18,124 bases of DNA from an uncultured Haloferula sp. GTDB taxonomy: Bacteria; Verrucomicrobiota; Verrucomicrobiae; Verrucomicrobiales; Akkermansiaceae. The DNA lies in contig CAMPGU010000050.1 in the NCBI GenBank assembly GCA_946885645.1, forward strand, positions 1-18,124. Direction: 5' to 3'. The notes beneath the pieces were generated by a model. The model made no database searches. It saw only the letters and a list, made by a program, of their open reading frames with translations, and had not been told where the DNA came from. Numbering within the stretch: the stretch's first letter is position 1; every line of letters starts with the position of its first letter. The translations under genes and the position numbers were made by a program. Positions 7,632 through 14,056 of the stretch are shown here, piece after piece.

Positions 7632-7717
7632 TTCCCTCCGCGACGGTTCCGGCACGGAAGATGCACCTGTCGCCGCTCGACTCCCCGCGGCCGGGCCCGC
7701 AGAATCCTCCCCGCTCC

Positions 7718-9121
7718 ATGTCTCGCAGAACCAAGATCATCATCACTCTCGGCCCCGCTACCGAAGCGGAGGAAACCATCGGCCAGCTTATCGACCTCGG
7801 TACCAACGTGTTCCGGCTCAACATGAGCCACGCGAAGCACGATTGGGCGCGCGAGATGGCGCGGCGGGTACGCCGGGCCGCGGCGGAGCGGGCGATGCAT
7901 GTCGCCGTCCTTTTCGACCTCACCGGCCCTTCCATCCGCACGGGCGACCTGGAAAAGCCCTACGAGCTGAAGATCGGGGACATGGTGGAGTTCCGCAAGA
8001 GCACCGCGGAGCCCTCCATCGCCTTTTCCACCACGGTGAATTACGACGGCCTGATGGACGACGTGGCCGCGGGCCGCACGCTGGTGGTGGATAACGGCAC
8101 CATGCTCATGGAAATCAAGGTGCGGCAGGACGACCGCATCATCTGCGAGGTGAAAACCGCCGGGAAAATGGGCTCCCGCCGCCACATCAATCTGCCCGGC
8201 ACCCGTCTCAATCTGCCCGCCCTGACGGAAAAGGACCGCGCTGACATGGCCCTGGCGGTGGAGTGCGACGCCGACTACATCGCCGGCTCCTTCGTCCGCG
8301 ATGCCGCCCACGTGCGCGAGCTGCGGGAGGCCGTGGAGGGTCTGGAAGGCGGTGCCCAGATCGTCGCCAAGATCGAGGACCAGGAAGCCATCCGCAATAT
8401 CGACGCCATCATCCAGGCCACCGATGTGATCATGGTGGCCCGGGGTGACCTGGGCGTGGAGGTGGAATTCGAGGAGCTGCCCATCCTCCAGCGCCGTCTG
8501 GTCAAGCGCTGCCACGAGCTCGGCAAGCGCGTGATCGTCGCCACCCAGCTCCTGGAATCCATGATCCAGAACCCGACGCCGACGCGCGCCGAGGTGACGG
8601 ACGTCGCAAACGCCGCCTATGAGGAAGCGGACGCGCTGATGCTCTCCGGAGAAACGAGCGTGGGCCTGCACCCGCTGCGCTGCGTGGAGGCGCTGGTGAA
8701 GATCAGCAACCGCATCGAGCGCACCGGCGGCCTCGGCTACGGCCAGTGCGTGCTGCTGCGGGACGAACGCCAGAAGGCCGCCAAGGCCGCGGTGACACTG
8801 GTGGATTCCCTGCCGGATGCCCGCCTGATCGTGCTGACCCGCCGCGGCGTGATGGCGAATCACACGGCGATGCTGCGCCCGCGGACCAATGGCTTCTACG
8901 CCTTTACCCCGAAGGACCGCGTCTGCCGGCAGCTCGCGCTCACCCGGAATATAGAGGCCTTCCGGCTGCCCTTCGCCGCCACCATCGACGAGACGATCCA
9001 GCGCGCCATCGAAATGCTCCGGCAGGCGGACATGGTGAAGCCCGGGACTCCTCTCGTGATTATCTCGGACATCCTTTCCGACCACTTCACGGCGAATTCG
9101 ATCCTGCTGCATCACGCGTGA
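7718..9121 (+). CDS. pyk: Pyruvate kinase
   Basis: The ATG at 7718 gives 467 residues, the usual bacterial length. The frame upstream of it runs through repeat DNA and is not coding. The enzyme converts phosphoenolpyruvate and ADP to pyruvate and ATP, the last step of glycolysis. Visible motifs are RTKIIITLGPAT (4-15), VFRLNMSH with the substrate-binding Arg33, the B domain (about 75-160), the catalytic lysine in IVAKIEDQ (Lys218, metal-binding Glu220), MVARGDLGVE with metal-binding Asp244, and ATQLLESM (275-282). The C-terminal regulatory domain runs from about 330. An oddity is the motif usually written D-x-K/Q-GP-E/K-IRTG, which here reads DLTGPSIRTG. A perfect hairpin terminator follows the stop. 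Confidence 0.95.
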   Translation: MSRRTKIIITLGPATEAEETIGQLIDLGTNVFRLNMSHAKHDWAREMARRVRRAAAERAMHVAVLFDLTGPSIRTGDLEKPYELKIGDMVEFRKSTAEPSIAFSTTVNYDGLMDDVAAGRTLVVDNGTMLMEIKVRQDDRIICEVKTAGKMGSRRHINLPGTRLNLPALTEKDRADMALAVECDADYIAGSFVRDAAHVRELREAVEGLEGGAQIVAKIEDQEAIRNIDAIIQATDVIMVARGDLGVEVEFEELPILQRRLVKRCHELGKRVIVATQLLESMIQNPTPTRAEVTDVANAAYEEADALMLSGETSVGLHPLRCVEALVKISNRIERTGGLGYGQCVLLRDERQKAAKAAVTLVDSLPDARLIVLTRRGVMANHTAMLRPRTNGFYAFTPKDRVCRQLALTRNIEAFRLPFAATIDETIQRAIEMLRQADMVKPGTPLVIISDILSDHFTANSILLHHA

Positions 9122-9133
9122 GTTTCTCTTCCT

Positions 9134-9180
9134 AGCCGGAAAGGATCCGCCGGGATGTACCCGCCGCCTTTCCGGCTTTC
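9134..9180 (+). terminator. Rho-independent-type terminator of pyk
   Basis: Perfect 11-base arms, AGCCGGAAAGG at 9134-9144 and CCTTTCCGGCT at 9167-9177, enclose a 22-base loop that can itself form a small stem. An interrupted pyrimidine tract (TTCCCTTTC) follows. The hairpin starts 13 bases after the pyruvate kinase stop. Confidence 0.7.
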
Positions 9181-9220
9181 CCTTTCATGAACGGCATTTC
9201 TGCCGTCGATGAAGCTCCCT

Positions 9221-9247
9221 TTGACGAATGCGGCACGTGGGTATGTT
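9221..9247 (+). promoter_or_regulatory. Possible promoter of tal
   Basis: TTGACG (9221-9226, five of six consensus bases) and TATGTT (9242-9247, four of six) are 15 bases apart, which is shorter than ideal. Transcription would start near 9255, about 55 bases before the transaldolase ATG. It lies just after the pyk terminator, where a promoter is expected. Confidence 0.35.
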
Positions 9248-9310
9248 TCCCCCCTGCGGACACGTTTTACCCTCGCCAGCCAAGCCATTCCGGCCTACCC
9301 CGCCCCCGCC

Positions 9311-10270
9311 ATGAGCGCCACGCAACTCGATCAACTGAAGCAGTTCACCACCGTCGTCGCCGACACCGGCGATTTCGAGTCGATGAAGGCCTACCAGCCT
9401 CAGGACGCGACGACCAATCCCTCGCTGATCCTCCAGGCTTCCGAAAAACCGGCCTACAAGCACCTCGTGGACAAGGCCGTGGCGGAGCACAAGGGCTCCT
9501 CCCTCTCCGGTCAGGCGCTCATCGATTCCGTGCTGGACCGCATCCTCATCCTCTTCGGCCTGGAGATCCTCAAGATCGTCCCCGGCCGCGTCTCCACGGA
9601 AGTGGATGCCCGCCTCTCCTTCGATACCGAAGGCACCGTGGCGAAGGCCCACCACCTGATCTCCGAATACGAGAAGGAAGGCATCTCGAAGGACCGCATC
9701 CTCATCAAGATCGCCTCCACTTGGGAAGGCATCAAGGCCGCGGAAATCCTCGAAAAGGAAGGCATCCACTGCAATCTCACCCTGCTCTTCTCCTTCGCCC
9801 AGGCCGTGGCCTGCGCCGAAGCCGGCGTGCAGCTCATCTCGCCCTTCGTCGGCCGCATCCTCGAGTGGTACAAGGCCTCCACCGGCAAGACCTTCGAAGG
9901 CGATGAAGACCCGGGCGTGATCTCGGTGAAGCAGATCTACACCTACTACAAGAAGTTCGGCTACAAGACCGAGGTGATGGGTGCCTCCTTCCGGAACAAG
10001 GGCGAGATCCTCGCGCTGGCCGGCTGCGACCTGCTCACCATCAGCCCCTCCCTGCTCGGCGAACTCGCTGCCTCCAGCGATCCGATCGAAGAGCGCCTGT
10101 CCGCGGAAGAATCGGCGAAGGCCGATCTCGAGAAGGTCAGCTTCGACGAGAAGTCCTTCCGCTTCGCCCTCAACGAGGACGCCATGGCCACGGAGAAGAC
10201 CGCCCAAGGCATCCGCGCCTTCGCCGCCGACATCGTGAAGCTGGAAAAGCTCGTCGCGAGCCTGCTCTGA
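9311..10270 (+). CDS. tal: Transaldolase (TalB-type)
   Basis: Starting at the ATG at 9311 this gives 319 residues, close to the roughly 317 of classic TalB enzymes. The frame extends upstream to 9209, but the family begins at [13 protein letters not shown]. The enzyme moves a dihydroxyacetone unit between sedoheptulose 7-phosphate and glyceraldehyde 3-phosphate in the non-oxidative pentose phosphate pathway. The signature DATTNPSLI lies at 32-40, and the Schiff-base lysine is Lys133 in [11 protein letters not shown]. Further conserved segments are [12 protein letters not shown] (154-165) and ISPFVGRI (176-183). It sits between two terminators and is probably a single-gene unit in a block of carbon-metabolism genes. 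No Shine-Dalgarno sequence is visible before the start. Confidence 0.96.
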   Translation: MSATQLDQLKQFTTVVADTGDFESMKAYQPQDATTNPSLILQASEKPAYKHLVDKAVAEHKGSSLSGQALIDSVLDRILILFGLEILKIVPGRVSTEVDARLSFDTEGTVAKAHHLISEYEKEGISKDRILIKIASTWEGIKAAEILEKEGIHCNLTLLFSFAQAVACAEAGVQLISPFVGRILEWYKASTGKTFEGDEDPGVISVKQIYTYYKKFGYKTEVMGASFRNKGEILALAGCDLLTISPSLLGELAASSDPIEERLSAEESAKADLEKVSFDEKSFRFALNEDAMATEKTAQGIRAFAADIVKLEKLVASLL

Positions 10271-10290
10271 GGTTCTTCAGGTTAAATTTC

Positions 10291-10324
10291 AAAGCCCGCG
10301 TGCCGAGAGGTGCGCGGGCTTTTT
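10291..10324 (+). terminator. Rho-independent terminator of tal
   Basis: Perfect 10-base arms, AAAGCCCGCG (10291-10300) and CGCGGGCTTT (10313-10322), enclose a 12-base loop, and a run of T follows to 10324. It begins 20 bases after the transaldolase stop. Confidence 0.9.
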
Positions 10325-10598
10325 GCTTCTTTCGGGAACCTTTGCGTAGGCGCGTTCGTGAGAACGCGATGGGGAAGGTCCGCCACGCCCTCAAAACGTG
10401 GAGGAACCCAGGGGACCATTCTCGCGTTCTCACGAACGCGCCTACGTGGACCGACAGAACGCAGCAGCCTGGCGTCCGGAGCCGGCGCCCGCACGCTCCA
10501 CCACGCTGTCCCTTACCAGGAACATCGTCGTTTGCACGGGCCGCTCCGGGTTCACGCGCCCATCCTACCAAGCCCGCGATTTCTCACGCGGGAATTTT
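10325..10598. other. Gene-free stretch with repeat pair and hairpin
   Basis: Between the tal terminator and the stop of the next (minus) gene I find no credible coding frame. The stretch holds the inverted REP-like pair at 10345-10446 and a hairpin at 10573-10592. The remaining 120 bases or so show no recognised signal. Confidence 0.5.
10345..10446. repeat. Inverted pair of GTAG-headed palindromic repeats
   Basis: The 25 bases at 10345-10369 are the exact reverse complement of 10422-10446. Each arm is also a hairpin by itself (CGCGTTC, loop GTGA, GAACGCG) preceded by GTAGG. The arms are separated by 52 bases. Two REP-like units facing each other form the layout of a bacterial interspersed mosaic element. 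The pair could also fold into one long stem if transcribed. Confidence 0.8.
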
Positions 10599-10600
10599 TC
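10573..10600. terminator. Hairpin next to the stop of the minus-strand membrane protein gene
   Basis: Arms CCCGCG (10573-10578) and CGCGGG (10587-10592) have an 8-base loop and are followed on the plus strand by AATTTTTC. In plus orientation it looks like an intrinsic terminator, yet the nearest gene ends here on the minus strand, where no T-run follows. Its direction is therefore unclear. Confidence 0.35.
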
Positions 10601-11255
10601 AGGTGTCGTACTCGTTGAAGCGGAACTCCCACACTCCGTTGCTAGCCCGGCGCATTACCAAGGTCTGGCTGTAAGGATTTTCGTTCTCGTCCTGGAACTC
10701 CAGCCGAAGCTTGAGGTTCTTATTGCCGACGTCGTGCCACAGGATTCTCGCTGTGTCGCGCGGCCTCAATATATTTGGTGCCTCGAGTCTCGGAGCCACC
10801 TCCGGCTCCGAACTAACATTGAGTCCCACGGTTGCTCCCTGCTCTAGTTGGAGAATGACGACGGCGGTAGGGATGGTGTTTGATGCTACGCTCGCGCATT
10901 TCCTCACGATAAACTTCGGCCGGTTCTCCTCGGCCCTCACCCTCTTCGCGTGCTCCAGATGGGCGTTGGATGCCTTCACCATCTCCTTGTGCTGATCCAC
11001 GGCGTTCTTCAGCTCGTCGGCTTGCAGCCGCAGCGCCTCGCCGTTCTGCCGCAGTTCGTCGCCCTGCTGGAAATACCCCAGCACCAGCCACAGCAGTGCC
11101 ACCGGCCCGACGATTCCCGCCAGGGCGTCGCCGAATTCATTGATCCGCATCGCCCGGATCCCCTCCACGGTGAAAGGCGAGCGCAGCCACAAGACCACGC
11201 CGAAATAGAGGAGGGTGACACCGATGCCGCAGGCAGTTCTCGTGGAGATCTTCAT
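10599..11255 (-). CDS. Membrane-anchored coiled-coil protein of unknown function
   Basis: The ATG at 11255 gives 218 residues; a GTG at 11282 would add nine. Two membrane helices are visible (about 6-24 and 43-62), the second within NEFGDALAGIVGPVALLWLVLGYFQQG. A heptad-rich segment (about 63-110, ELRQNGEALRLQADELKNAV) is likely to form a coiled coil. A soluble domain of about 105 residues follows, rich in beta-prone sequence, and I do not recognise it. The TM plus coiled-coil front half is a type I have seen attached to different tails in hypothetical proteins. The front half runs at about 63-67% G+C in sampled lines and the back half at about 55-58%, so the gene may be a mosaic. Flanking DNA on both sides carries palindromic repeats. 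No function is proposed. Confidence 0.75.
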   Translation of the reverse strand: MKISTRTACGIGVTLLYFGVVLWLRSPFTVEGIRAMRINEFGDALAGIVGPVALLWLVLGYFQQGDELRQNGEALRLQADELKNAVDQHKEMVKASNAHLEHAKRVRAEENRPKFIVRKCASVASNTIPTAVVILQLEQGATVGLNVSSEPEVAPRLEAPNILRPRDTARILWHDVGNKNLKLRLEFQDENENPYSQTLVMRRASNGVWEFRFNEYDT

Positions 11256-11347
11256 GGGGAGGAGCCCGTATGATGCCAGCACCGCGCCGCCGGCGGCACT
11301 ACATTTTTCCGGTCAGCTTTCCCGCCTTACAGCGGCCCCCGCGTCAG

Positions 11348-11363
11348 CACGAACGCGCCTACG
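11348..11363 (-). repeat. Partial copy of the GTAG-headed repeat found at 10345-10446
   Basis: Sixteen bases are identical to the outer part of the arm at 10431-10446. The inner part has diverged, but on the minus strand CGCGT and ACGCG can still pair around a larger loop. It lies in the short gap between two minus-strand genes. Confidence 0.6.
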
Positions 11364-11419
11364 GGAGAAGACAACGCGCGGCGGGCCGGCATCCCCGCTC
11401 GCCCGGCTCGCCACCGCCA

Positions 11420-11791
11420 TCAACGAAAGGCGTAGTACAAAGCCGCGCCGAATCCACCGAGGCCCGCCAGGAGGGATAGCACCGTGCCGATCTCGAAGAT
11501 TCTATAGTACGGCCGGAGTCCCCAGAACCAGCGGAAGTGAGCGAAGGATGCCGCCGCAAAATAGCAGACCGCCAGCGAGCGTGCCGTTTCGCCCTTCACC
11601 TTCACATCCGTCCCCCTGCCGATCCAGGTGGTTTCCTCCGTGATCCAGATCCCGGCGGCATATGCGGCGATCAGCAGCGGCAGGAGAATGCCGCGCAGGA
11701 TCATCTTCTTCCTGCCTCCGGAAGGCGGATAGGAAAGATCCTCGATCGCCTCCAGCGGCCTGCGCTCGCGACTGGAATTCCAATCTTCCAT
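11420..11791 (-). CDS. Small membrane protein of unknown function
   Basis: This 123-residue protein has a charged, cytosol-like N-terminus of about 29 residues (MEDWNSSRERRPLEAIEDLS...), then three hydrophobic segments at about 31-50, 70-90 and 98-121. The middle segment is aromatic-rich (CYFAAASFAHFRWFWG). I recognise no family or motif. The ATG at 11791 is the only reasonable start, and no Shine-Dalgarno sequence precedes it. It lies downstream of the methyltransferase-like gene on the same strand with a 120-base gap, so co-transcription is possible but not indicated. Composition matches the rest of the window. Confidence 0.65.
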   Translation of the reverse strand: MEDWNSSRERRPLEAIEDLSYPPSGGRKKMILRGILLPLLIAAYAAGIWITEETTWIGRGTDVKVKGETARSLAVCYFAAASFAHFRWFWGLRPYYRIFEIGTVLSLLAGLGGFGAALYYAFR

Positions 11792-11911
11792 GGATGGGCG
11801 GAGGATGCAGGAAGCCCGCGCCCGCAGCGATAGGAAAAGAGCCGGGGTTTTCCCACCGCCCGCTCATCGGCGGCGGGGGATGATACTTGAGAAACCCGCG
11901 GCGATCCGATC

Positions 11912-12625
11912 CTACAGCGCCAGATGGCTCAGCACCAGATCCGCATGCCCGCGGACCCGTAGATGGCACGCGCTTTTCCAGAACTTCCCGAGCGCGCCGC
12001 CGTCTTCTCCCAGCACCAGGGCCCGGCGTGCGGCCAGAGCCGGGAGCGCCTTCGCTTCCAGCGTGTCCGCGGCGTTGTCCAAGCCGATCAATTGGAAGCC
12101 TGCCGCCAGGAGGCAGCGCAGGACCAGCCCGCCATCCGCGATCCGGACGGGCAGCTTGAAAACCGCGCTGCCGGAGGCGCGGACGGCTTCCGGCTCGAAG
12201 GGCGAGCTCCCCTCCGCCCCGAAGATCACCCCGGCGGCATCGAAGGCATCCGCCCCGCGGACGATTTCCCCGATCATCGAGAAATCGCTCAACCGCGGGC
12301 AAACGACGAGCAAGGCCTCCGGCTCCAGGCCTTTCAGGAAGGCCGCCACGTCGCCGGTCTCGCCGGGCAGCTTGGCGAGGCCCAGCACGCCCTCGTGCGC
12401 CGCAGGGTCCGCCAGCACGTCGATCTCGCCGCGCTGCCTACGGAGCAATTCAAGCCCCGCCCACAGGGGTGCCTCCCACGGGTGGTCCTCCGCCACCAGC
12501 ACGCCGGGAACCTCCCACCAGCCGGCAATCGCCGCCTCGACGCTCGCCTGGCCTTCCAAAACCACCCAGGGGTCGATGCGGTTGTCGATCTGGGAGCGCA
12601 GTGTTGTCAGCCAATCGGGGTCCAC
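11912..12625 (-). CDS. SPOUT (TrmH/SpoU-type) RNA methyltransferase family protein, degenerate motif 3
   Basis: I place the start at the GTG at 12625 (237 residues). The open frame runs on to 12943 but then overlaps the divergent metalloprotease gene, and the extra residues have no family character. The last 130 residues follow the SpoU layout: FSMIGEIVRGADAF (motif 1, Arg123), AVRASGSAVFKLPV, FQLIGLDNAADTLEA, and RRALVLGEDGGAL (motif 2, Glu207). The expected third motif, normally SLNVS/AxA, reads ADLVLSHLAL, so the serine/asparagine that help bind S-adenosylmethionine are missing. Family members methylate the 2'-hydroxyl of tRNA or rRNA nucleotides. The family call is good; activity and target are uncertain. 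It is divergent to the next gene with a 144-base gap. Confidence 0.75.
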   Translation of the reverse strand: MDPDWLTTLRSQIDNRIDPWVVLEGQASVEAAIAGWWEVPGVLVAEDHPWEAPLWAGLELLRRQRGEIDVLADPAAHEGVLGLAKLPGETGDVAAFLKGLEPEALLVVCPRLSDFSMIGEIVRGADAFDAAGVIFGAEGSSPFEPEAVRASGSAVFKLPVRIADGGLVLRCLLAAGFQLIGLDNAADTLEAKALPALAARRALVLGEDGGALGKFWKSACHLRVRGHADLVLSHLAL

Positions 12626-12769
12626 CCCTTTCCGGTAACGCGGCCCGGGCCGGATGACGAATTCAGAATTTCCGGATGACGTGCGGTCCCGCGAGGGCAG
12701 AATCACGAATTCCGGGAGCCGGATGCCGGTCCGCGGGGTTTCCGGGACAGCCTCTCTCCCCGCCATCCG

Positions 12770-13696
12770 ATGCGCTTCCTTCTCCTGGCCCTGTTTCCCG
12801 TGCTCGCCGCGGCCGCTCCGCTGCCCCGGCAGATCCTGCCGCAGGCGGCGGTGCTGGAGGCCCAGGCGGATGAGGAGGGAAGAAAGGTCTGGCACACGAG
12901 GTTCTTCCGCATCGACTCCGACCTGGAGATGCCGCGCAACCAACTGCTACGGCTCGCGCAGGTGGCGGATACCACGGCGATGGCGGTGAAAAGCCACCCG
13001 CTGCCGCTCTTCGCCCCGCCGGAAGGACGGCGCTCCCGCATCGCCATCCATGCCGATCCCGCCGCCTACGTGAAGGCCGGGGGCGCCCACGGCAGCGCCG
13101 GGTTTTACGTCGCCCGGAACGCGATGGTGCTCGTGCGCGGGGATTTCCTGACCCATCCCCGGGACCCGGCCCGGGCGCTCCTACCGCCGAATTACGATGA
13201 GGACATCCTGGTCCACGAGCTCGTCCACCTGTGCATGCACCGCAGGAATGCGGGGCTGCCGCAATGGCTTCTGGAAGGCTTGGCCGAGTACTTCGCCTGC
13301 GCCCATGCGGGCGGCGGCCGCTTCGAATTCGCGGATATGGACAAGGCGGTGCGCGAGCATCTGCGCAGCCGCCTGAGTCCGGACGATCCCGGGATCACCC
13401 TGATCGCGGTGGCGGAGGTCTCCGCGGTGGACGGCCGCGGCTGGCTCCGGCTCGTCGGGCGGCTTCCCGAAGAGGAGCGCTACCGGGTTTACGCGACTTC
13501 CCTGCTGCTGGCGCACTACCATCTCCACGGCGGAGCGCGGCGTCTTGAAACCTTGGAAAAACACCTCGCCGCGGCTCCGAAAGAACGGGGAGGCGGCGAC
13601 CCCGGTGGAGCCGGTGACGCGGCGGAAATCCAAGCCTCGCTCGTCCGCTTCTGGCAGCCGAAGGGGCTGACACTCCGGTTTATCGGGGTGAAATGA
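12770..13696 (+). CDS. Secreted HExxH metalloprotease-like protein
   Basis: This is a 308-residue protein with a clear signal peptide (MRFLLLALFPVLAAAA, cut near residue 16). The zinc-peptidase pattern is present: HELVH at 149-153 supplies two histidines and the catalytic glutamate, and WLLEGLAEYF at 166-175 should supply the third, glutamate ligand (Glu169). This arrangement is that of gluzincins such as the MA-like and DUF1570-type peptidases. The remaining parts, an N-terminal domain of about 130 residues and a helical C-terminus, are not recognised. It would act outside the cytoplasm; the substrate is unknown. It starts 144 bases from the divergent methyltransferase-like gene and is followed by the candidate RNA region. 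Peptidase activity is inferred from the motif alone. Confidence 0.8.
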   Translation: MRFLLLALFPVLAAAAPLPRQILPQAAVLEAQADEEGRKVWHTRFFRIDSDLEMPRNQLLRLAQVADTTAMAVKSHPLPLFAPPEGRRSRIAIHADPAAYVKAGGAHGSAGFYVARNAMVLVRGDFLTHPRDPARALLPPNYDEDILVHELVHLCMHRRNAGLPQWLLEGLAEYFACAHAGGGRFEFADMDKAVREHLRSRLSPDDPGITLIAVAEVSAVDGRGWLRLVGRLPEEERYRVYATSLLLAHYHLHGGARRLETLEKHLAAAPKERGGGDPGGAGDAAEIQASLVRFWQPKGLTLRFIGVK

Positions 13697-13711
13697 GGGT
13701 AGTTTCCCCGC

Positions 13712-13735
13712 AAAATCCCCGAAAAGGCCGATTTT
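13712..13735 (+). terminator. Weak hairpin after the metalloprotease gene
   Basis: AAAATC (13712-13717) pairs with GATTTT (13730-13735), with a possible inner CC/GG pair. It begins 16 bases after the stop. The stem is short and A/T-rich, so this is a weak candidate. Confidence 0.3.
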
Positions 13736-13778
13736 GAGAACATTTCATGCAAATTTATGCTTTTCAAATCCTGATAAT
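13734..13778 (+). promoter_or_regulatory. Candidate promoter(s) of the RNA upstream of nadE
   Basis: In an A/T-rich island, TTGAGA (13734-13739, five of six consensus bases) lies 16 bases before TATGCT (13756-13761, four of six). A second -10-like GATAAT lies at 13773-13778 and would start transcription near 13785, just ahead of the first stem of the candidate RNA. GATAAT has no clear -35 box. Confidence 0.4.
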
Positions 13779-13784
13779 CGGGTG

Positions 13785-13969
13785 ATTCTCTCCTCGTGTT
13801 GCGGCGCTTCGGTGCGGCAACCGAACCAAGGAGAGACCGCAAGGGCTTTTGATCGGTTTCGATCCGGGGGGATTTCGGCCGATCATCCTAGCAAAGCTCT
13901 CCTCTGGTTTAGATAAGGCGCGAATTGTGATTCCGGGGGGACTTGCGATTCGCGCCTTTCTTCTTTTTC
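13785..13969 (+). ncRNA. Candidate structured RNA or leader upstream of nadE, ending in an intrinsic terminator
   Basis: Several strong helices are stacked here. TCTCTCCT (13787-13794) pairs with AGGAGAGA (13829-13836), enclosing a hairpin (13798-13821) capped by a C-UUCG-G tetraloop. TGATCGG (13850-13856) pairs with CCGATCA (13879-13885). The segment 13824-13835 can also pair with 13897-13909 in twelve base pairs with one bulge, excluding the first helix, so two folds compete. The element ends in a strong terminator and is about 180 nt long, preceded by an A/T-rich promoter-like region. I could not match it to 6S RNA, SRP RNA, RNase P, tmRNA or the common riboswitches. It may be a small RNA or a regulatory leader of nadE. 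Confidence 0.5.
13915..13969 (+). terminator. Strong intrinsic terminator 90 bases before nadE
   Basis: Perfect 11-base arms, AAGGCGCGAAT (13915-13925) and ATTCGCGCCTT (13948-13958), enclose a 22-base loop, and a T-rich tract (TCTTCTTTTT) follows. It is 218 bases past the metalloprotease stop, too far to be an ordinary gene terminator, so it most likely ends the RNA that begins near 13785. Confidence 0.8.
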
Positions 13970-14056
13970 CCGCCGCGGCGCTCCTGCGCACCTCCGCTTT
14001 GAAACCGCTCGGGTTCGCCTTTCCCTCGCGCCACACCCGTGCTTCTCTCCCGGCGG

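Noticed and set aside
4938..9115. Long minus-strand open frames opposite the GT4, GH57 and pyk genes (4938-6257, 6058-7941, 7628-9115)
   Set aside because: They mirror well-supported genes and give histidine/glutamate-rich translations typical of antisense frames in G+C-rich DNA.
12626..12943. N-terminal extension of the methyltransferase-like frame up to 12943
   Set aside because: It overlaps the divergent metalloprotease gene including its signal peptide region, and the extra residues show no family similarity. The GTG at 12625 gives a more sensible protein.
13851..13866. tRNA T-loop-like sequence (GGTTTCGATCC)
   Set aside because: It has an extra T compared with GGTTCGANNCC, and no acceptor, D or anticodon stem can be drawn around it.
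13785..13969. 6S RNA (the length of about 180 nt fits)
   Set aside because: 6S RNA needs its 5' and 3' ends to pair in a long closing stem. Here the 3' end forms its own terminator and the 5' end pairs internally.
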